Shown here: piece after piece, positions 43,198 through 54,922 of the stretch
Layout: every line of letters begins with the position of its first letter
Position numbering within the stretch: the first letter of the stretch is position 1
Assembly: GCA_010015655.1 (NCBI GenBank)
Contig: ML976671.1
Location: forward strand, 932,533-996,532
Reading direction: 5' to 3'
DNA: 64,000 nucleotides
Source of the DNA: Bimuria novae-zelandiae CBS 107.79
Lineage: Eukaryota; Ascomycota; Dothideomycetes; Pleosporales; Didymosphaeriaceae
Notes under the pieces: model-generated
Databases searched by the model: none
Seen by the model: only the letters and a program-made list of their open reading frames with translations
Told to the model about the DNA's origin: nothing
Program-made: the position numbers and the translations under genes

Positions 43198-45831
43198 TTA
43201 CACTATGCGTACTTCCTTCGCGACAGCCGCGCAAAGCTCGACCTGCACACCAGCTCCGGACAACACATGTATCCAAAGCCTCTGCGTATCGCTCAAGCGA
43301 TCATTCTCGCTCTTTACTTCGGCGAATTTGACTATCCCTTTCTTTACCTTCCCTTCGAGTTCATCTGCCACTTTCCAGAGGAAGAGATCGGGCACGCCAC
43401 CTCCTCGCTGGCCGTACTCTTGCGCCATGACTTTACAAATGGTCGCTAGCGCTTCTCCATTGAAGCATTCGGCAATCTCAACAAGATCTGCAATATCGTA
43501 GGTCCAGTCCAGGCCAACGACACAAGTCCGGCGCTCGTGATGCGCGTCGTATACACCTTGTATAATAGTGGAAGCATCGCCGTTCGATATCTCGTTCAAC
43601 CGTGCGGTAATCTCACTGATGCGCGTCGGGTAAAATGCGTCGGTGTGTAGATCCAACGGACATGTTTGATAGGGTGTCTGGAAGACGTTCGGGATGTAGG
43701 TGAACATGACGTCAAAGAAGAGGTATGCGAACAGCGTCCGCACAATGCCTCCTTCGCTATGGAAGCCTTTCCAGCCTTGGTTGCGGTAATGCGAGAGGCA
43801 CATGGCTTCCACGCTACATTCACCGTCTTCTCGCGGATCGATCCATATCGTCTTCGCTCCTCTCCGACCCGAGCTGGGGACCGAGGAGCCGTCGCTTCTT
43901 CTCAGAAGCGGGACTTGGCGCTCGATGCGGATACCTTCGAAAGCTACTTCGATAGGCTTCGTCAAGCGCACGTGCGAAAAGTCATGCTGAGCCCTTTTGA
44001 TCGTCTTGAGGCTCTTCTCAAGCTTGGTAATGCGCTTCTGCAAGTCATAATGATGTATGATGTGCACCAGGTTGTCCTGCAACCCTGTCTCGCAGGTTTG
44101 GAGTGCAATGCGCTTCCACTGTTTCTTCTGCGCTTCGTCGCTGCGACCTTCCGCATCCGTCAGTGCGCCCAGGTAGTGCTCTTCTAGTAATGCTTTTCGC
44201 TGGTACCACGCTCCTCGTCGAGAATGGTGGAAGAGGCGTTGTTGTAAAAGCTCTGTGATCAGCTCGTGCTCACGCTTGTGTTCCTTTCGTCGAGCAAGAA
44301 CGCCCAAGGCTTTGTGAATGATGCGCGTGTAAACCCATGCAGGCGAAAGCCGACGAAGATACGCGCCTTCCCCGCTATGGTAGATATCGTCTTCTTTCAG
44401 TTGCTCCTCTTGCAACAAGACTTTCCAACGTGGGTAGACCTCCTCAAAAGTGCCGATTATTTCTTGGTAGCCCGCCTCTGTGGTTCTGCCATTAAACTCC
44501 AGTATGTTGTCGATGTGATATTGCGTTCGTATCGATGCTTCGAACTCAAGCAAAGAGGAGCGCGAGGAGAAGATGTTGGTCGAGCGAGATACGATGTATT
44601 CTGGGAAGTTGCGACGTGCAATCTTAGCGAGGATGATGGTAGTCAATGATTTCTCGGTCCACTCGGTCGAGCGATAAAAGACCAAATGTACGCGCTCAAA
44701 GAGCTTAAGCGGCGCTAATGAAAGGCGGATGCAAGGCCCTGTCTTGTTGAGGATCTTGCGAGTAAAGTGTGCGTCGCGATTCGCATCAGATGAGAAGTCT
44801 TCCACTGGTTCGCTGTCCGGCGTCTCCAGTCCTGATGTAGACGAGCGTCGTGAGCTTTCCGTATCTGAACGCTTCACACCGACAAAGCCCAGGCCTACTT
44901 GCCGTCGGCTTGTCCGCTGCAGCGCGTTCACCAGATCCTTTTTGTTCTTTCCTTGTACTTTCGCTTCTTTGGCAAGCGCTTTGAGCTCGTCTAGTTTCAA
45001 CAGCGATGATGCCTGCTCTAGTGTGGTGATCTCCTCTTCCGATCGGTCCGCGAATGTGAACGAAGAGCCCAGTGTTGTGCCCGTTGGGGGCTCCAACTCG
45101 CCTGGATGCGACTCTGGCTGCGAGGATGTGTGAGGCAGTTCGTGTATCTGCTGCAATTTTTCGATTGCAGTATCGAGATCTGATATATCGCTGTGGTAGC
45201 CAATATTCTTTATACGATGCCACGCTGACGTCTTTCGAAGGAAGAAGCGCACATACCTGGACCACGAGAAGTATTAGCAGGTATACAGGGAAAGGATGTT
45301 TAGTAGTCTGCCTTACAGATACTGCGCTTCGTAGTCAAGATCCCTCCATATCCGGAAGACTTCCATTTCGGCCTCGTCAAACAGATGACTCTCCTCATCC
45401 AGCACCGTGTCCAGTGCCAGATTGAACGCATCCACGTATAGCGAGCTCTTTCCCCGTACCCAAGTGCGGCCTTTCAGCCGCTCTTCAGTCTCCTCTATTG
45501 TCTCGCCCTGCGATGCCTTAAAGGCCTCGTATTCCTCAATTGCCTCTTGATCGCTTTTGATCGGCGGCAGTGCACTTTCAAGATCGGTCTTGTGTGCCTC
45601 CGGGGCTTCTTCTACTGGTACATCTCCATCTTCGGCATCAGAGTCCGGTATTTCGCGATTTGCATACTTTGCAGCCTTGCGTGGGCTTCGCCACTTCGAG
45701 GGAGAGATGTCGAGCTTCTGCTTCTTTAAGGGCGGCTCTTTGGCGTCATCGATATTCGTGGGCTTAGTGCTCTTGAGGAAGCGTGTAATCATCTGATTGT
45801 GCTTCGAAGGACTGCGCGGGTTGAGGGCCAT
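43198..45831 (-). CDS. FAN1: FAN1-type structure-specific nuclease (VRR-NUC)
   Basis: Fanconi-associated nuclease 1 orthologue, 857 residues, a nuclear 5' flap endonuclease/exonuclease used in interstrand crosslink repair. Exons: 45831-45317 and 45256-43198, joined by a 60-nt intron. The joined sequence EAQYLYVRFFLRKTSAWHRI matches the family. A SAP-like helix region (LDELKALAKEAKVQGKNKKDLVNALQ) is near residues 260-290, and a TPR-like middle is rich in RR/KR helices. The C-terminal VRR-NUC domain shows GGGVPDLFLW ... EVKSENDRLSDTQRLW, the PD-(D/E)xK catalytic core. The N-terminus is disordered and basic (MALNPRSPSKHNQMITRFL), including a possible nuclear signal, and has no UBZ finger, as usual in fungi. 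Confidence 0.95.
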
Positions 45832-46486
45832 TGTAGAAGGCAGTGAAGGGCCAAGCCCCGCGGCAGCAATGCATGCGACCTGGCGCCGAGCATCTTACCA
45901 CGGACGCGCCCACTAAAACGCGCGATCACGAGAGGCGCTAATCTCATCGCGCCATCCTGGGCGTCATTCTACCAACGCCATCTGACATGATCATTTAAAC
46001 ATCCTTTAAACATCTTCACTCGCTGAAATCACCTACACATCTCATGAAGCTGGTTTGAAATTCCACAAAACATTTCGATTTCAGCTCAAACATGACCTCT
46101 TTCGCATACGTCGCCAGTTCTGGTTACGGCAGGCGCAGCGATGGCATTACGCAGCTGAGGCGGTGTCCTCTCACACCCTCGAAAAAGCCACAGATTAGCC
46201 TGAGGCGACTTGGCGTACTTTAGTTAGTTCTACGAGGAGGTGGTTCGTGCGCTATCTGCGACTTTGTCAAGGGTGTGAGAGGGTGTTGACCAAGGTTGGC
46301 GCAGCCTTCCAACTGCACTCGCTTAGAATTACCTCTCAAGTCGCAGCCACACTATTGAGAGATAACCTAACGCTTCTCTTATACGTGAGACATATATTAT
46401 ATATATATATACACACAGTTCACCCCGGCTCCAGATGCTATCCAGTCTCTTTCTTCCGAGCCCACTGGGTTGCTGGAACTTCCGAC
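45832..46486. other. divergent intergenic region
   Basis: About 650 bp between FAN1 (minus) and the membrane-protein gene (plus). It contains the words ctctcacaccctc (about 46168) and gggtgtgagaggg (about 46269), which form an inverted pair about 100 bp apart, and a TA-rich run near 46395-46415. No gene. Confidence 0.4.
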
Positions 46487-47951
46487 ATGTGGGAGTTCAC
46501 CACGGACGAATGGTCTGCGAACAAGGCCTTCTACAAGTTCTGCATTCCATTCAATGACACTGACTCAAGGTACTGGAACGTCTCCAGCTGGGACTACTGT
46601 TACTGCAACGCGACCTTCGCAGCAGACCCAGATATCGCAGGCGTCGGCGTGAGGGCCCATTTCGACGCTTTGGAATACCCTTGCTAACCTGCACAGATCA
46701 TAACTACCTTTTCCTCACTGTCTTTGTTAACACTCATAGTCGCTTTCGTGGCGGCATACTACGATACTGTTATTCGCCAACGATCGCGCTTTCTCTCCCT
46801 ACTTCAACTCCCCATCATCAAGGAAAATCACTGGCCAGCATCTTACGATACCGCCGCGATTGAACTGGGTCAACACCCTCGTCCCTGGGATGAGCCCATC
46901 GAAATTGACTCCGAAGGTGTTGTCCAAACTATTGAGCAGAAGCAGAGACTGAGTTTGGTAACTACACTGCTTGGTAATCTATGCGACTTGCAACTGTTCA
47001 CTGGCATCGCTATCGTCACTTCAGCGTTCGCTCAAGGGGATAACCTGACTCTCTATCACCGAGCTCTCGTCAATGAGTACTGGTGGCTTACACTCAATTC
47101 GTTCTGGGCCGCTCGACAAGATGAGATACGCTACGGAGACTTTTACGTCCCAGAAATCGCGCAATCAGCTCCAAATACTATCGAAACTATAGATGTCGGT
47201 TGGTTCCGGAAGATGCAAACCAAACTGACTCGTACCCAGAAGGCTCTCTGGGGCAAAGAACGTTTTCGTACGTGGCTGCGTCGCCTTGCTGTCTTTGCCT
47301 GTGTTACAGAGTTCCTGGTATTCAACTTCATAAGCATCCGAAAATTCCATCAGGAGCAAGATTCATTCTCTTCAGGAAAATGCTTCATATCCAACGACAC
47401 TACTCCTCACGAGGTGGACTATCTCTGGTTGACCGGCTTGATACTATATGACTTTGCTCTGATGGTCAGCTTACTTAACCGCACAAAGCGCATCCTTTCG
47501 GCAACCTCAAAACTCCTACACGATGGGGAAGACCTGCTCTTCAAAAGGTGCATCAGGTTATGGAAGCGCTTGATCTTTGCCGTGCACGCAGGACAAACAA
47601 TTCCCATTTTGAAGCTCCTACTTTTGCTCTCAAGCTTATCAATCGTCACGCTGTGTTATACCGCCATTGTCCAATTCGCATCCGTGTGGGCATTCGGCTC
47701 TGGCTTCTACCTGGTTGAGGTCCTCTTTTACGCGGGCTTCTGGGCTTGGTCCTTCTACGACATAGTCGACATGAAGCTGAGCAACCGATACCTAATCATT
47801 GGCTCGGAGAACTCATGGGGTTTCGGGCAAGTATATGCTGTCGCAGCCATGGGTATCTTCATTTTCAACTTCACCGATGCCGTCAATCGTAAGCACCATG
47901 CTACTATTGCTTGCTCGTTACTGACGTGGAACAGACATGAAGAGTAAATAG
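46487..47951 (+). CDS. fungal multi-pass membrane protein, unknown function
   Basis: 456 residues. Exons: 46487-46648, 46697-47888 and 47935-47951; all phases fit, and the last exon adds only six codons and a stop. The N-terminal extracytoplasmic part carries paired Cys (YCYCNATFAADPDIAGVG), followed by the first helix (SLSLLTLIVAFVAAYYD). This PDIAGxG-then-helix arrangement is typical of an uncharacterised ascomycete membrane family. Further helices are around LVTTLLGNLCDLQLFTGIAI, WLTGLILYDFALMVSLL, ILKLLLLLSSLSIVTLCYT and the region up to FNFTDAVN. A cytoplasmic loop with KMQTKLTRTQKALWGKERF separates the two halves. The ATG at 46487 is chosen because no better upstream exon is visible. 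Confidence 0.75.
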
Positions 47952-48119
47952 GAGAGCATCCATGTGTTTTCAAGTTAGCCTCCATACTACGGATCTAAAG
48001 ACTGCCAATAGCAGATATTGCTTCCCGGCTCCCCGTCTCACGAATCCCGCTTTTTGTGTGCGATCAGAGCTCTACCCGTATTACATTTCTATTGTTTCCA
48101 ACTTCATCACCACCCCGCC

Positions 48120-48962
48120 TCACTTCTCCTCCCACCCCTCTGCTCCCCCATCAACACTCCTCACCAAGTCCTCGAACATCCCACTAAACCCGTGGTAATA
48201 CTCATCTTTGACCTTCACATCGGTCAGGAACACGCAGTCCGCCGCTTCTTGTACCTGCTCGACTACGAAATCGAGAACGCGCTTGCTCAAGTCCGGCAAA
48301 CTGTGCAGTATGACCGCGAGCTTAGAACGCGGTATACGGTGCGATTGTAGCGCGTCGAAGGTCGTCCGGTTGAGCCACTTGTCGAAGGTCTCTTCAAAGA
48401 TGACTGTGATGTCGGAGAGGTTGGTGTAGGACTGGGCAGGAAATGAGGGCAATGTAAGAAGCGCAGCGGGTATCAGGCCGGGATTGTGCACAACGAACCG
48501 GTCGCGGAAGCGGGTGCCGTTCTTAGCCGCCTGACTGGCTCTGCTGAGATAGTTGTACTTGAAGCTGTCGTACGTGGCAGGGTCTCGTCAAAGAAGATGC
48601 CGTCGACGCGGAGCTTGGTGTTGTTGGATACCTTCGGCCAAGCGGCGTAGGTGTCGATCTCTTTCAGCACATCGTCGAGCGGCTTGGTGGTGTAGTTCGT
48701 CGCGACGTATCCTAGCGTGCGGATGTTGTACTGTCTCAGCTGAGGGATGGCGTCGAGATAGTACTGGTATGGAACGGATTCGACGCAGGGACCGGAGCAA
48801 GGGTTTACGACGACGGTGAAGTCTACGTCTGGGTGTTTTTTTGCTCTATTATCACGTCAGCGAGCACCTTGCTGTGAACCCACAATGGACGACGAACGCT
48901 GTAAATCAAGGATCCCACGCGCTTGTCCAAGGATATACGTAAAGCGGTAGTAGTATCGACAT
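48120..48962 (-). pseudogene. spherulin-4-like protein, two apparent frameshifts
   Basis: Member of the spherulation-specific family 4 (Spherulin-4, PF12138-like), cell-surface/stress proteins with a TIM-barrel-like fold. Visible in order on the minus strand: MSILLPLYVYPWTSAWDP (from 48962), a short intron (GTGGGT ... CTGAC ... AATAG), KHPDVDFTVVVNPCSGPC, IRTLGYVATNYTTKPLDDV, RVDGIFFDET, YDSFKYNYLSR, RFVVHNPGLIPAALL and DITVIFEETFDKW. The frame must shift once after WDP (about 48910) and once after FFDET (about 48582). Each shift is explained by one missing base in a C run. Either this is a young pseudogene or both are assembly indels. There is no signal peptide. Confidence 0.75.
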
Positions 48963-49773
48963 TGTCCCAAAATAATGTAACAGCAGTGCAGCTACTCTGT
49001 TCTAACTAACAAGAACTTCGCGAAGTGCTCCCGGGTTCAGCTCAGCATATTTACCTGGAATCGGCACGCTCCTGGCCCAGCGAGCCCTGCTCCAGGCCAT
49101 GCATCTACTCTGGCACAAATCAAACGCCACAGAACGGCGCGCGGCAATTTGCAGAGCAGTATGGCTTCTATAGTTTTGCCCGGGGTAATGGAGACGGTGT
49201 ATAGTGGGTATGATGCAGACTGCCGAGAGCAATATCGGTGCGGACAGGGGTGGTAAATACCCGGCGCCTCGCCTTCATAGATCGAATGCTTTTAAGAAAG
49301 CTACCGAAGAGCACTTCGATAGTTTGGAGAAGGCATTGTGAATGCATATGAACACATCATAGGGCATCTAGGTGGGTTTCGATATGGACAGCTGTATAGA
49401 GTTTAGGTATCTAATCTAGGGCATCCAATCCGGAGATTCTAGGCTTGTTTTTCAAGGTGCCCTATTTGAAGCCAATCAGGCTTTCACTCTACTATAGCTT
49501 TTGGACCATTTTTCGATTGCTAGAAAGCGAGGGGTGAGCTCGTCACACCAGGAGTGAGACAGGTTAACCTTAAATGACCTAGTGTTGTCTTAGCGCAAGA
49601 GATAGCAGTGGGTAGCTTAGCTTCTAGCTTGGTTGCTCCTCTCTTACATCCTCACGGCCTACCCTAGACTTTAATACGCTTGTCGCGAGGCAGCAGCGTT
49701 GCGGAGACTTTCATACTACAGTAGAGTGAAAATTCACGACTGCTACCTACGGTCTCGTTGGTTCACCTACACG
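48963..49773. other. intergenic, no supported gene
   Basis: About 810 bp of normal composition; no motifs, RNA genes or repeats recognised. Confidence 0.35.
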
Positions 49774-50704
49774 ATGCCGCGGGTGCAACGCTCGAAAGAA
49801 AAGGCTCGAATCAGCCCCCATACTCCCATTCGACGATCCGAACGAATCATGTCAGAGAACAATCGAAACCGTCATTCGACTCCGTCTAGACAGATAACAT
49901 TGGAGAACGGTCATACTGAAAGCGCCAGCCCAGAGAAAGCTGTCGCACCGAAAAAGAGAAAGTTTCTGGTAAAAGGTATACTTAATCCTGAGATTCTAGC
50001 AGAGCAATTGGACCTGTAAGAAGCCTGTTCAATTTAACAAACCTATTCCGATAGAGCGCGCATCCTTGTACGCTTTTGTCGCTCATGGGATGTTCGAAGC
50101 TCGCCGATGAAGTGGTCATTCGCAAATAGGCTCGCTCTGCAGTTTGACTTCTTACTAACGTGCTGAAAGCTATAACCAAAACTCCAAGTCGCTACTACTA
50201 CGCCTTCCGAAAGAGTTACTCTACCAAACCTTTGCGTGCCTTTGTCCTGAATTCATCGTAGTCATCAAAGAGTTGGATGAAGGACCACGAACATTCGCCT
50301 ACCGAAGATCCCACCCACCTGTACACTCCAAGACCAAGAAGAAATTGCCAGGTCTCTACGGCTCGGCCCAGGTCGGTCCTCATTGCACAATCTGGGCCCT
50401 GGATCTCCCGCTTGTATGTTGCCAAACGTACAACATGACCGCGCTGCTCCCGTATAAGCGCTTGGTGTTCAAGTTCGAACGGGTCTCAACGATGCATACC
50501 TGGTTACTTGGCCGTGCTCCTGCCCAGCGCGAAGCTATCCGCCACCTTCGCTTCGTATTATTCCACCGAGATTATACCACTTCAACTTCTCATAAGCGTC
50601 GAATTGCAGGTCATTCTAGTCCCATCTTGGATTGGTTGGACCAACATGGCCTAGCAAATACGAGGACCGTAGTTGGACAGGCTAAGAGTCTGCCCCGCGG
50701 TTAG
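49774..50704 (+). CDS. LPxEL-type F-box-like family protein (cluster member 1)
   Basis: 258 residues. Exons: 49774-50015 and 50170-50704 with a 154-nt intron (gtaaga ... actaac ... gaaag). The N-terminal 75 residues are basic and disordered (MPRVQRSKEKARISPHTP; KKRKF), possibly nuclear-directing. After the intron comes the family hallmark SKSLLLRLPKELLYQTFACL, then LPLVCCQTYNMTALLPYKRLVFKFE. The C-terminus is Arg/His-rich. This is the best-preserved member of the cluster, with no frameshift or stop. Function unknown. Confidence 0.65.
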
Positions 50705-51278
50705 AGAAATCATTCTTCTTTACAGTCCTCTCCATCATAGTATTGATCAGCAACCAGGAAATAAGACTGTTCGTTGACTATAATCAAGTGCTCCTCGTAG
50801 TATTATCGTCCTTTATTTTACCTAACGGTGTGCAATGCAGCAATCGATCAAAAAAGTTTTATAAAATCACCCCAGCTCTCTCCTCCAGCAGCTTCAGGTT
50901 GCCTAGCCAGCGGGTCGCCCATCGCACAGGCCTCTCAGCCTCTAAGTTCTTTCCTCTTTTCCCAAAGTCCAAAGGGCTGACGTCGAGCCGCATGACCTGA
51001 GCTGCTGCGCCAGAACTCAGGATCTCAGCCTCCCTGGTCCGCAGGAGTAGATAAATCGAGGGGGTTGGCAATGGGGCTCTTTCAAGGCTGTAGTGCGACT
51101 CCATCGCAAGACGTCAGCGAGGAAAGCGAGGAGATCTTGCGCGACAGGAACAACGAATATCGTGGAATCAAGCAAGACGATGGAATGTTGAACCCGGTAG
51201 CGTGGGGTCCCTACCTGGAAATGTTAGTAAGACGTCTGCATACCGCAAAAGGCTCCTATTCTGACAATCGCAGTGCTC
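50705..51278. other. intergenic / possible 5' part of the next family member
   Basis: No confident gene. An open frame from 51065 leads into the poly-C-disrupted paralogue and may hold its first exon. Confidence 0.3.
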
Positions 51279-51310
51279 AGCGCAATCAACAAGAGTCACC
51301 TCTTCTCCGC

Positions 51311-51358
<48 letters not shown>

Positions 51359-51835
51359 CCCCCCCCCCCCCCCCCCCCCCGGGCTACGCAACAAGTGCTT
51401 CGCCTACGTATTTGACGACCTTGACCTTATCGCCTATAATTCTCGAGGCCACACCTGCAAGCAGGAGGATAGACCAGCCGCTGTCCGCGTAGAGGGAACC
51501 CATCGAGAGCTTCTTGCATTGCTCTCCGTATGTCGCGCCATTTACTCTGAAACTTGTTTCCTCCCCTTTTTCAATGGCCGCTTCAAATTCATGTACAACA
51601 GGAAGGTCTCAATGGTGGATGCGCTTCACCACCTTGATCCAGCCATCTGATTCCCTAAACCGGTGTTGCTCCATACCCAGACAGATGCAATTACAACGGT
51701 CCGAGTACGCTATATAGTGCCACCTTATCTGCTGGTCTCCGTGGTCTTGAGAGAATTATTGTTCGTCCCGGCGCCTCGAAGTTGGACCTGGAGCAAAATT
51801 CGGAAAGGGTGATAACTTGGACTAAATGTGATTAG
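51279..51835 (+). pseudogene. LPxEL family paralogue broken by a poly-C tract (cluster member 2)
   Basis: Starts QRNQQESPLLR, and the LPPEL motif that should follow is replaced by a tract of 44 C, one T and 24 C. Beyond it, in another frame, the family resumes: LRNKCFAYVFDDLDL, LLSVCRAIYSETCFLPFFNGRFKF. Stops near 51650 break the frame, and a later piece (LRGLERIIVRPGASK ... WTKCD, stop at 51833) matches the C-terminal segment of the 52.6-kb paralogue (LTGLKRIIMRPTYN). So a complete family member was here, now disrupted at several places. Confidence 0.75.
51312..51380 (+). repeat. 69-bp poly-C homopolymer tract
   Basis: 44 C, one T at 51356, then 24 C, ended by GGG. It sits exactly where the coding sequence for the LPPEL motif of the paralogue should be. 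The length of a homopolymer this long is unreliable in any assembly. Confidence 0.95.
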
Positions 51836-52605
51836 AATATGATACTTAGGACTCAAGAAGCTTTAGGTCCTTTAATCAAGGTCCATTACGATTATTCTGA
51901 ACTACAGGACTGGAAGAAGGAGATGCTTTACTAGGAAAGAGGAAATAAAGAAGATACCTAGCCAGTTAAATGCTACTCAAATCCATTTAGTCGGGCCAAA
52001 CTACCTCGAATACACTTCGTTACATTATAACCATAAACGAAGACAGATCTCGGGTTGGGTTGACTGCTTCTCGGGTACGTCACCATCCAGTGGAGCTGCT
52101 CCTGCTTTTGCCTCAACAACAACAATAGCAACAACTCGCCCATGTTAGGAATCCGACTCGATAATTCGCACCTACGCCCACCACAACTCCACCAGATTAG
52201 GTTGACTGTTGAGTAGAATCTTTGATTCACTGATTATGAACCTTGGAAAGCCGGTGCACACGTGACATCTGGACACTTATTCGAGTCAACGCACGTACCC
52301 TTAATATGACGTAGTTGTTCTTCCCGCTCTTCCATATGAACTTCCCGCCATCCCTACTTGGCTTTCCTGCACCACGCCCTGCCATCAATGTGTAGCACAA
52401 TAACATGGCGGGTACCCACGCGAAGCCAGACAACCCGATAGAGGCTACCTTAGGTAGCGACGACACCGATCCTAAGCTCATACTCGACAGTAATGGGATG
52501 CTGGATCCAGCGCCACGCGGCAAATATGTCGCACTATAAGTTACTAAATAAATCATGGATGTCTGTCGAACTAGAAGTTAATTGTACTACAGTACCGAGC
52601 AAAAC
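51836..52605. other. intergenic, no supported gene
   Basis: About 770 bp without recognisable genes or repeats. Confidence 0.35.
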
Positions 52606-53291
52606 ATGAAGGACTCGCCTCTGCTACGCCTTCCGCCAGAGCTCCGCAACATGATATGCGCCTATGTATTCCAAGATGGCGTGTATTATCAATGCTGGGA
52701 CCATTCAACTAATACGAGTCGAGAGCGGGACACCCATACCACAAAGTTCAGGTGCTACAGCGTTGCACACCCGGACTTCCTCAGCGTGTGCCGGGCCATC
52801 TACGCCGAAGCTCGCCTCCTTCCTTTTACGAACGCCAAGTTCCGGTTCCACAACGCGTACATCAGGGTCTCGGTCGACCAGGCGTCCTCGAAGCTCTCAG
52901 TCGACAATCTGGAGTGAAGGTCGCGCGAGTCCGGCTTGAAGAAGAGTCAGGTTGCGGCAATGAAAAAACGCGTGATGAACCAGCTCAAGAAGACACCGAC
53001 AGCTTTCAATATCCCTTTCCAGGTACCTCAATTACAACAGTCCAGATGCGCGGCAGCGAGGTACCGAGGGTCATCAATGAGCTAGAATATGGTGTCAAGT
53101 GCCTCACTGGGCTCAAACGCATAATCATGCGTCCGACTTATAACCCTCATGAAGTTGCTGAGAGCGTACGGGAAAGTTGGGTTAAGTACGACCAGCGAAA
53201 ACTTCTTGAGGTTCGAGGAGCTGTTGATCCTTCTATCTCTGTGGAGTTTGATGGTAGCAGGCTGGCCGAATACAGTTACCATAGGCTATGA
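52606..53291 (+). pseudogene. LPxEL family paralogue with one frameshift (cluster member 3)
   Basis: Starts MKDSPLLRLPPELRNMICAY, followed by FLSVCRAIYAEARLLPFTNA, the two family hallmarks, in one frame to a TGA at 52915. The following sequence continues at once in the next frame (VKVARVRLEEESGCG ... CLTGLKRIIMRPTYN ... VKYDQRKLLEVRG) to a stop at 53289. One missing G in GAG-GTG at about 52914 accounts for the shift. Restoring it would give a protein of about 228 residues. It is either a recent pseudogene or an assembly indel; codon use on both sides looks normal. Confidence 0.75.
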
Positions 53292-53777
53292 AGCGGCAGT
53301 TCTAGGGTGCTGGGGGTGAACATAAAAAGATGTGCATGGTATTGATAATCACGGCTTTGGATGAGTTCTCCGTCGGTAGTGAGCAAAGCATTGGCAAAGT
53401 TCATTCTTGTTGCGGTGAGCAGAGCGCTGAGCGGACAGTACGCAGTGGAAATTAAAGGATTAAACTAAGGTTATACTATCTAGAAGCTATAGAAGGTATA
53501 GGTACGCAGGCATACATAACGCTAGTCCTAGATAGGTGGAAGGTAAGTCGCAACCACGCCATGGTAGGAGCAACTATCTTGTAAGGTAAGAACTATAAAC
53601 CGTGACAATTATCCACATAACTTTAACCCTCTTTTTCAACTGAATCATATTGTCTACCGACTACTGTCGCGCACCAACTCGCTCCTACTTTCACCAGGAT
53701 GATGTGAAATCGATGACATAAAACTTTTTTCTCATACATGACATTCTATTAGCTGACACCACGCTTAGGATGGCAAC
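53292..53777. other. intergenic, no supported gene
   Basis: About 490 bp; nothing recognised. Confidence 0.35.
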
Positions 53778-54239
53778 TTGGGCCAGTGCGCGCGTACTGG
53801 CTATTGTCGTGACTTCTTGTTTCACCCAGCTCAACCCAGCTCCACTTTATTACACGAAGCTACGAAGACCCGCGTCCCTCGCACACCTTCTACCTCATAC
53901 CAACGCGCTCGAGCTTCCACCAGCACCCCGAAAATAGGCCTCAACATAGATTTAGCGGCTACCATACCGAGCATTGATGACCCCGAGGACGACGACGTCA
54001 CTCCAGATACCACTGAAGCTTACGACTCAATATTTCCCGTGTGGTATGAGCGGTTCGCATATCCATGTTGCTCGTCTCCAGAAATCTTAGAAGACGAAGA
54101 CTACTCATCCTTCGACTTCCCTGGAAATTTTGTCTGCTCCAACTGCGGTCAGGACCATGGCTCACTCGGACGCACAACCAACCAAGAAGATGAGGCAGCG
54201 CCCTTATTCAACGACTCCATGATGGACCCGAAGCCTTGA
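53778..54239 (+). CDS. possible acidic protein with CxxC motif, model uncertain
   Basis: Open frame of 153 codons without a usable ATG (it opens at a TTG); an ATG at 53770 lies in another frame, so an unseen intron or exon is likely. The C-terminal half looks like real protein: acidic (DDPEDDDVTPDTTEAYDS), then WYERFAYPCCSS and FVCSNCGQDHG, a possible zinc-binding Cys set. It lies just upstream of cluster member 4. No family recognised. Confidence 0.35.
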   Translation: MGQCARTGYCRDFLFHPAQPSSTLLHEATKTRVPRTPSTSYQRARASTSTPKIGLNIDLAATIPSIDDPEDDDVTPDTTEAYDSIFPVWYERFAYPCCSSPEILEDEDYSSFDFPGNFVCSNCGQDHGSLGRTTNQEDEAAPLFNDSMMDPKP

Positions 54240-54325
54240 GGTCATCGCGTAGCAATGTAAGCAACTAACGCGTTCCTACGTCTCCCCACGCTCCTCACAA
54301 TAAAAGAACAGAGCGAAACGCAAAG

Positions 54326-54922
54326 GTGTCGCCGCTTCTGGACCTCCCACCAGAGCTGCGCGCCATGATCTAGCGCTACGTATTCACCGGGCACTACGTG
54401 CAGCGCTACGTGCAGCGGTGCTTCACGCCCCAGGCAGCGGCGCATCCTGACTGCCTCCTCACCTGCCGAAGCATGTACGCCGAAGCGCGTTTTCTTCCTT
54501 TTAAGGAAGCCCGCTTCATCTTCTCGGGCCGCATCATCAAGGCGAGGATTCAAGGCAAGGAGCACCGCGGCCTAGGCGAGTGGTGCCCGTTGTCCTGGAA
54601 CGCGGCCACGGAATAGGCGCAGCTTGAGAAGATTACCACGTTACAGATTCGCACGAACTGCTTGCCTTTGAGTGGGCTCAAGCAGTTTGCGGAGGATCTT
54701 GAGGGCTTCTCCGGTCTTGAGCGTATTATTATGCTCCCGGGCCGCCCGGAGGACCAGATGTCCAGATTGTCGGTACACGAACGCGACAGTCTTGTGAAGT
54801 GGGATATGATGACGACAGCCGAAGTGGCGCAAGCCGTCGGTAGCGGAGTTCGGGTTGAGTATGAGGAGGACGCGCTTCTGGGGTGTGAGCTGAAAATGCG
54901 TCAAGTTTTCTCTCTAAAGTGA
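54326..54922 (+). pseudogene. LPxEL family paralogue with two nonsense codons (cluster member 4)
   Basis: One frame reads SPLLDLPPELRAMI, stop TAG (54371), RYVFTGHYV ... LLTCRSMYAEARFLPFKEARF ... WNAATE, stop TAG (54614), AQLEKITTLQI ... GFSGLERIIMLPGRPE ... VEYEEDALLG, ending at 54922. Both family hallmarks and the C-terminal LERII segment are present. Both stops are TAG and the frame is otherwise unbroken, so point nonsense mutations, perhaps RIP of a duplicated sequence, inactivated it. No start codon is evident upstream. Confidence 0.75.

Noticed and set aside
46395..46415. TATA-like run upstream of the membrane protein gene
   Set aside because: A TA dinucleotide repeat about 75 bp before the start is suggestive, but not enough to name a promoter element.
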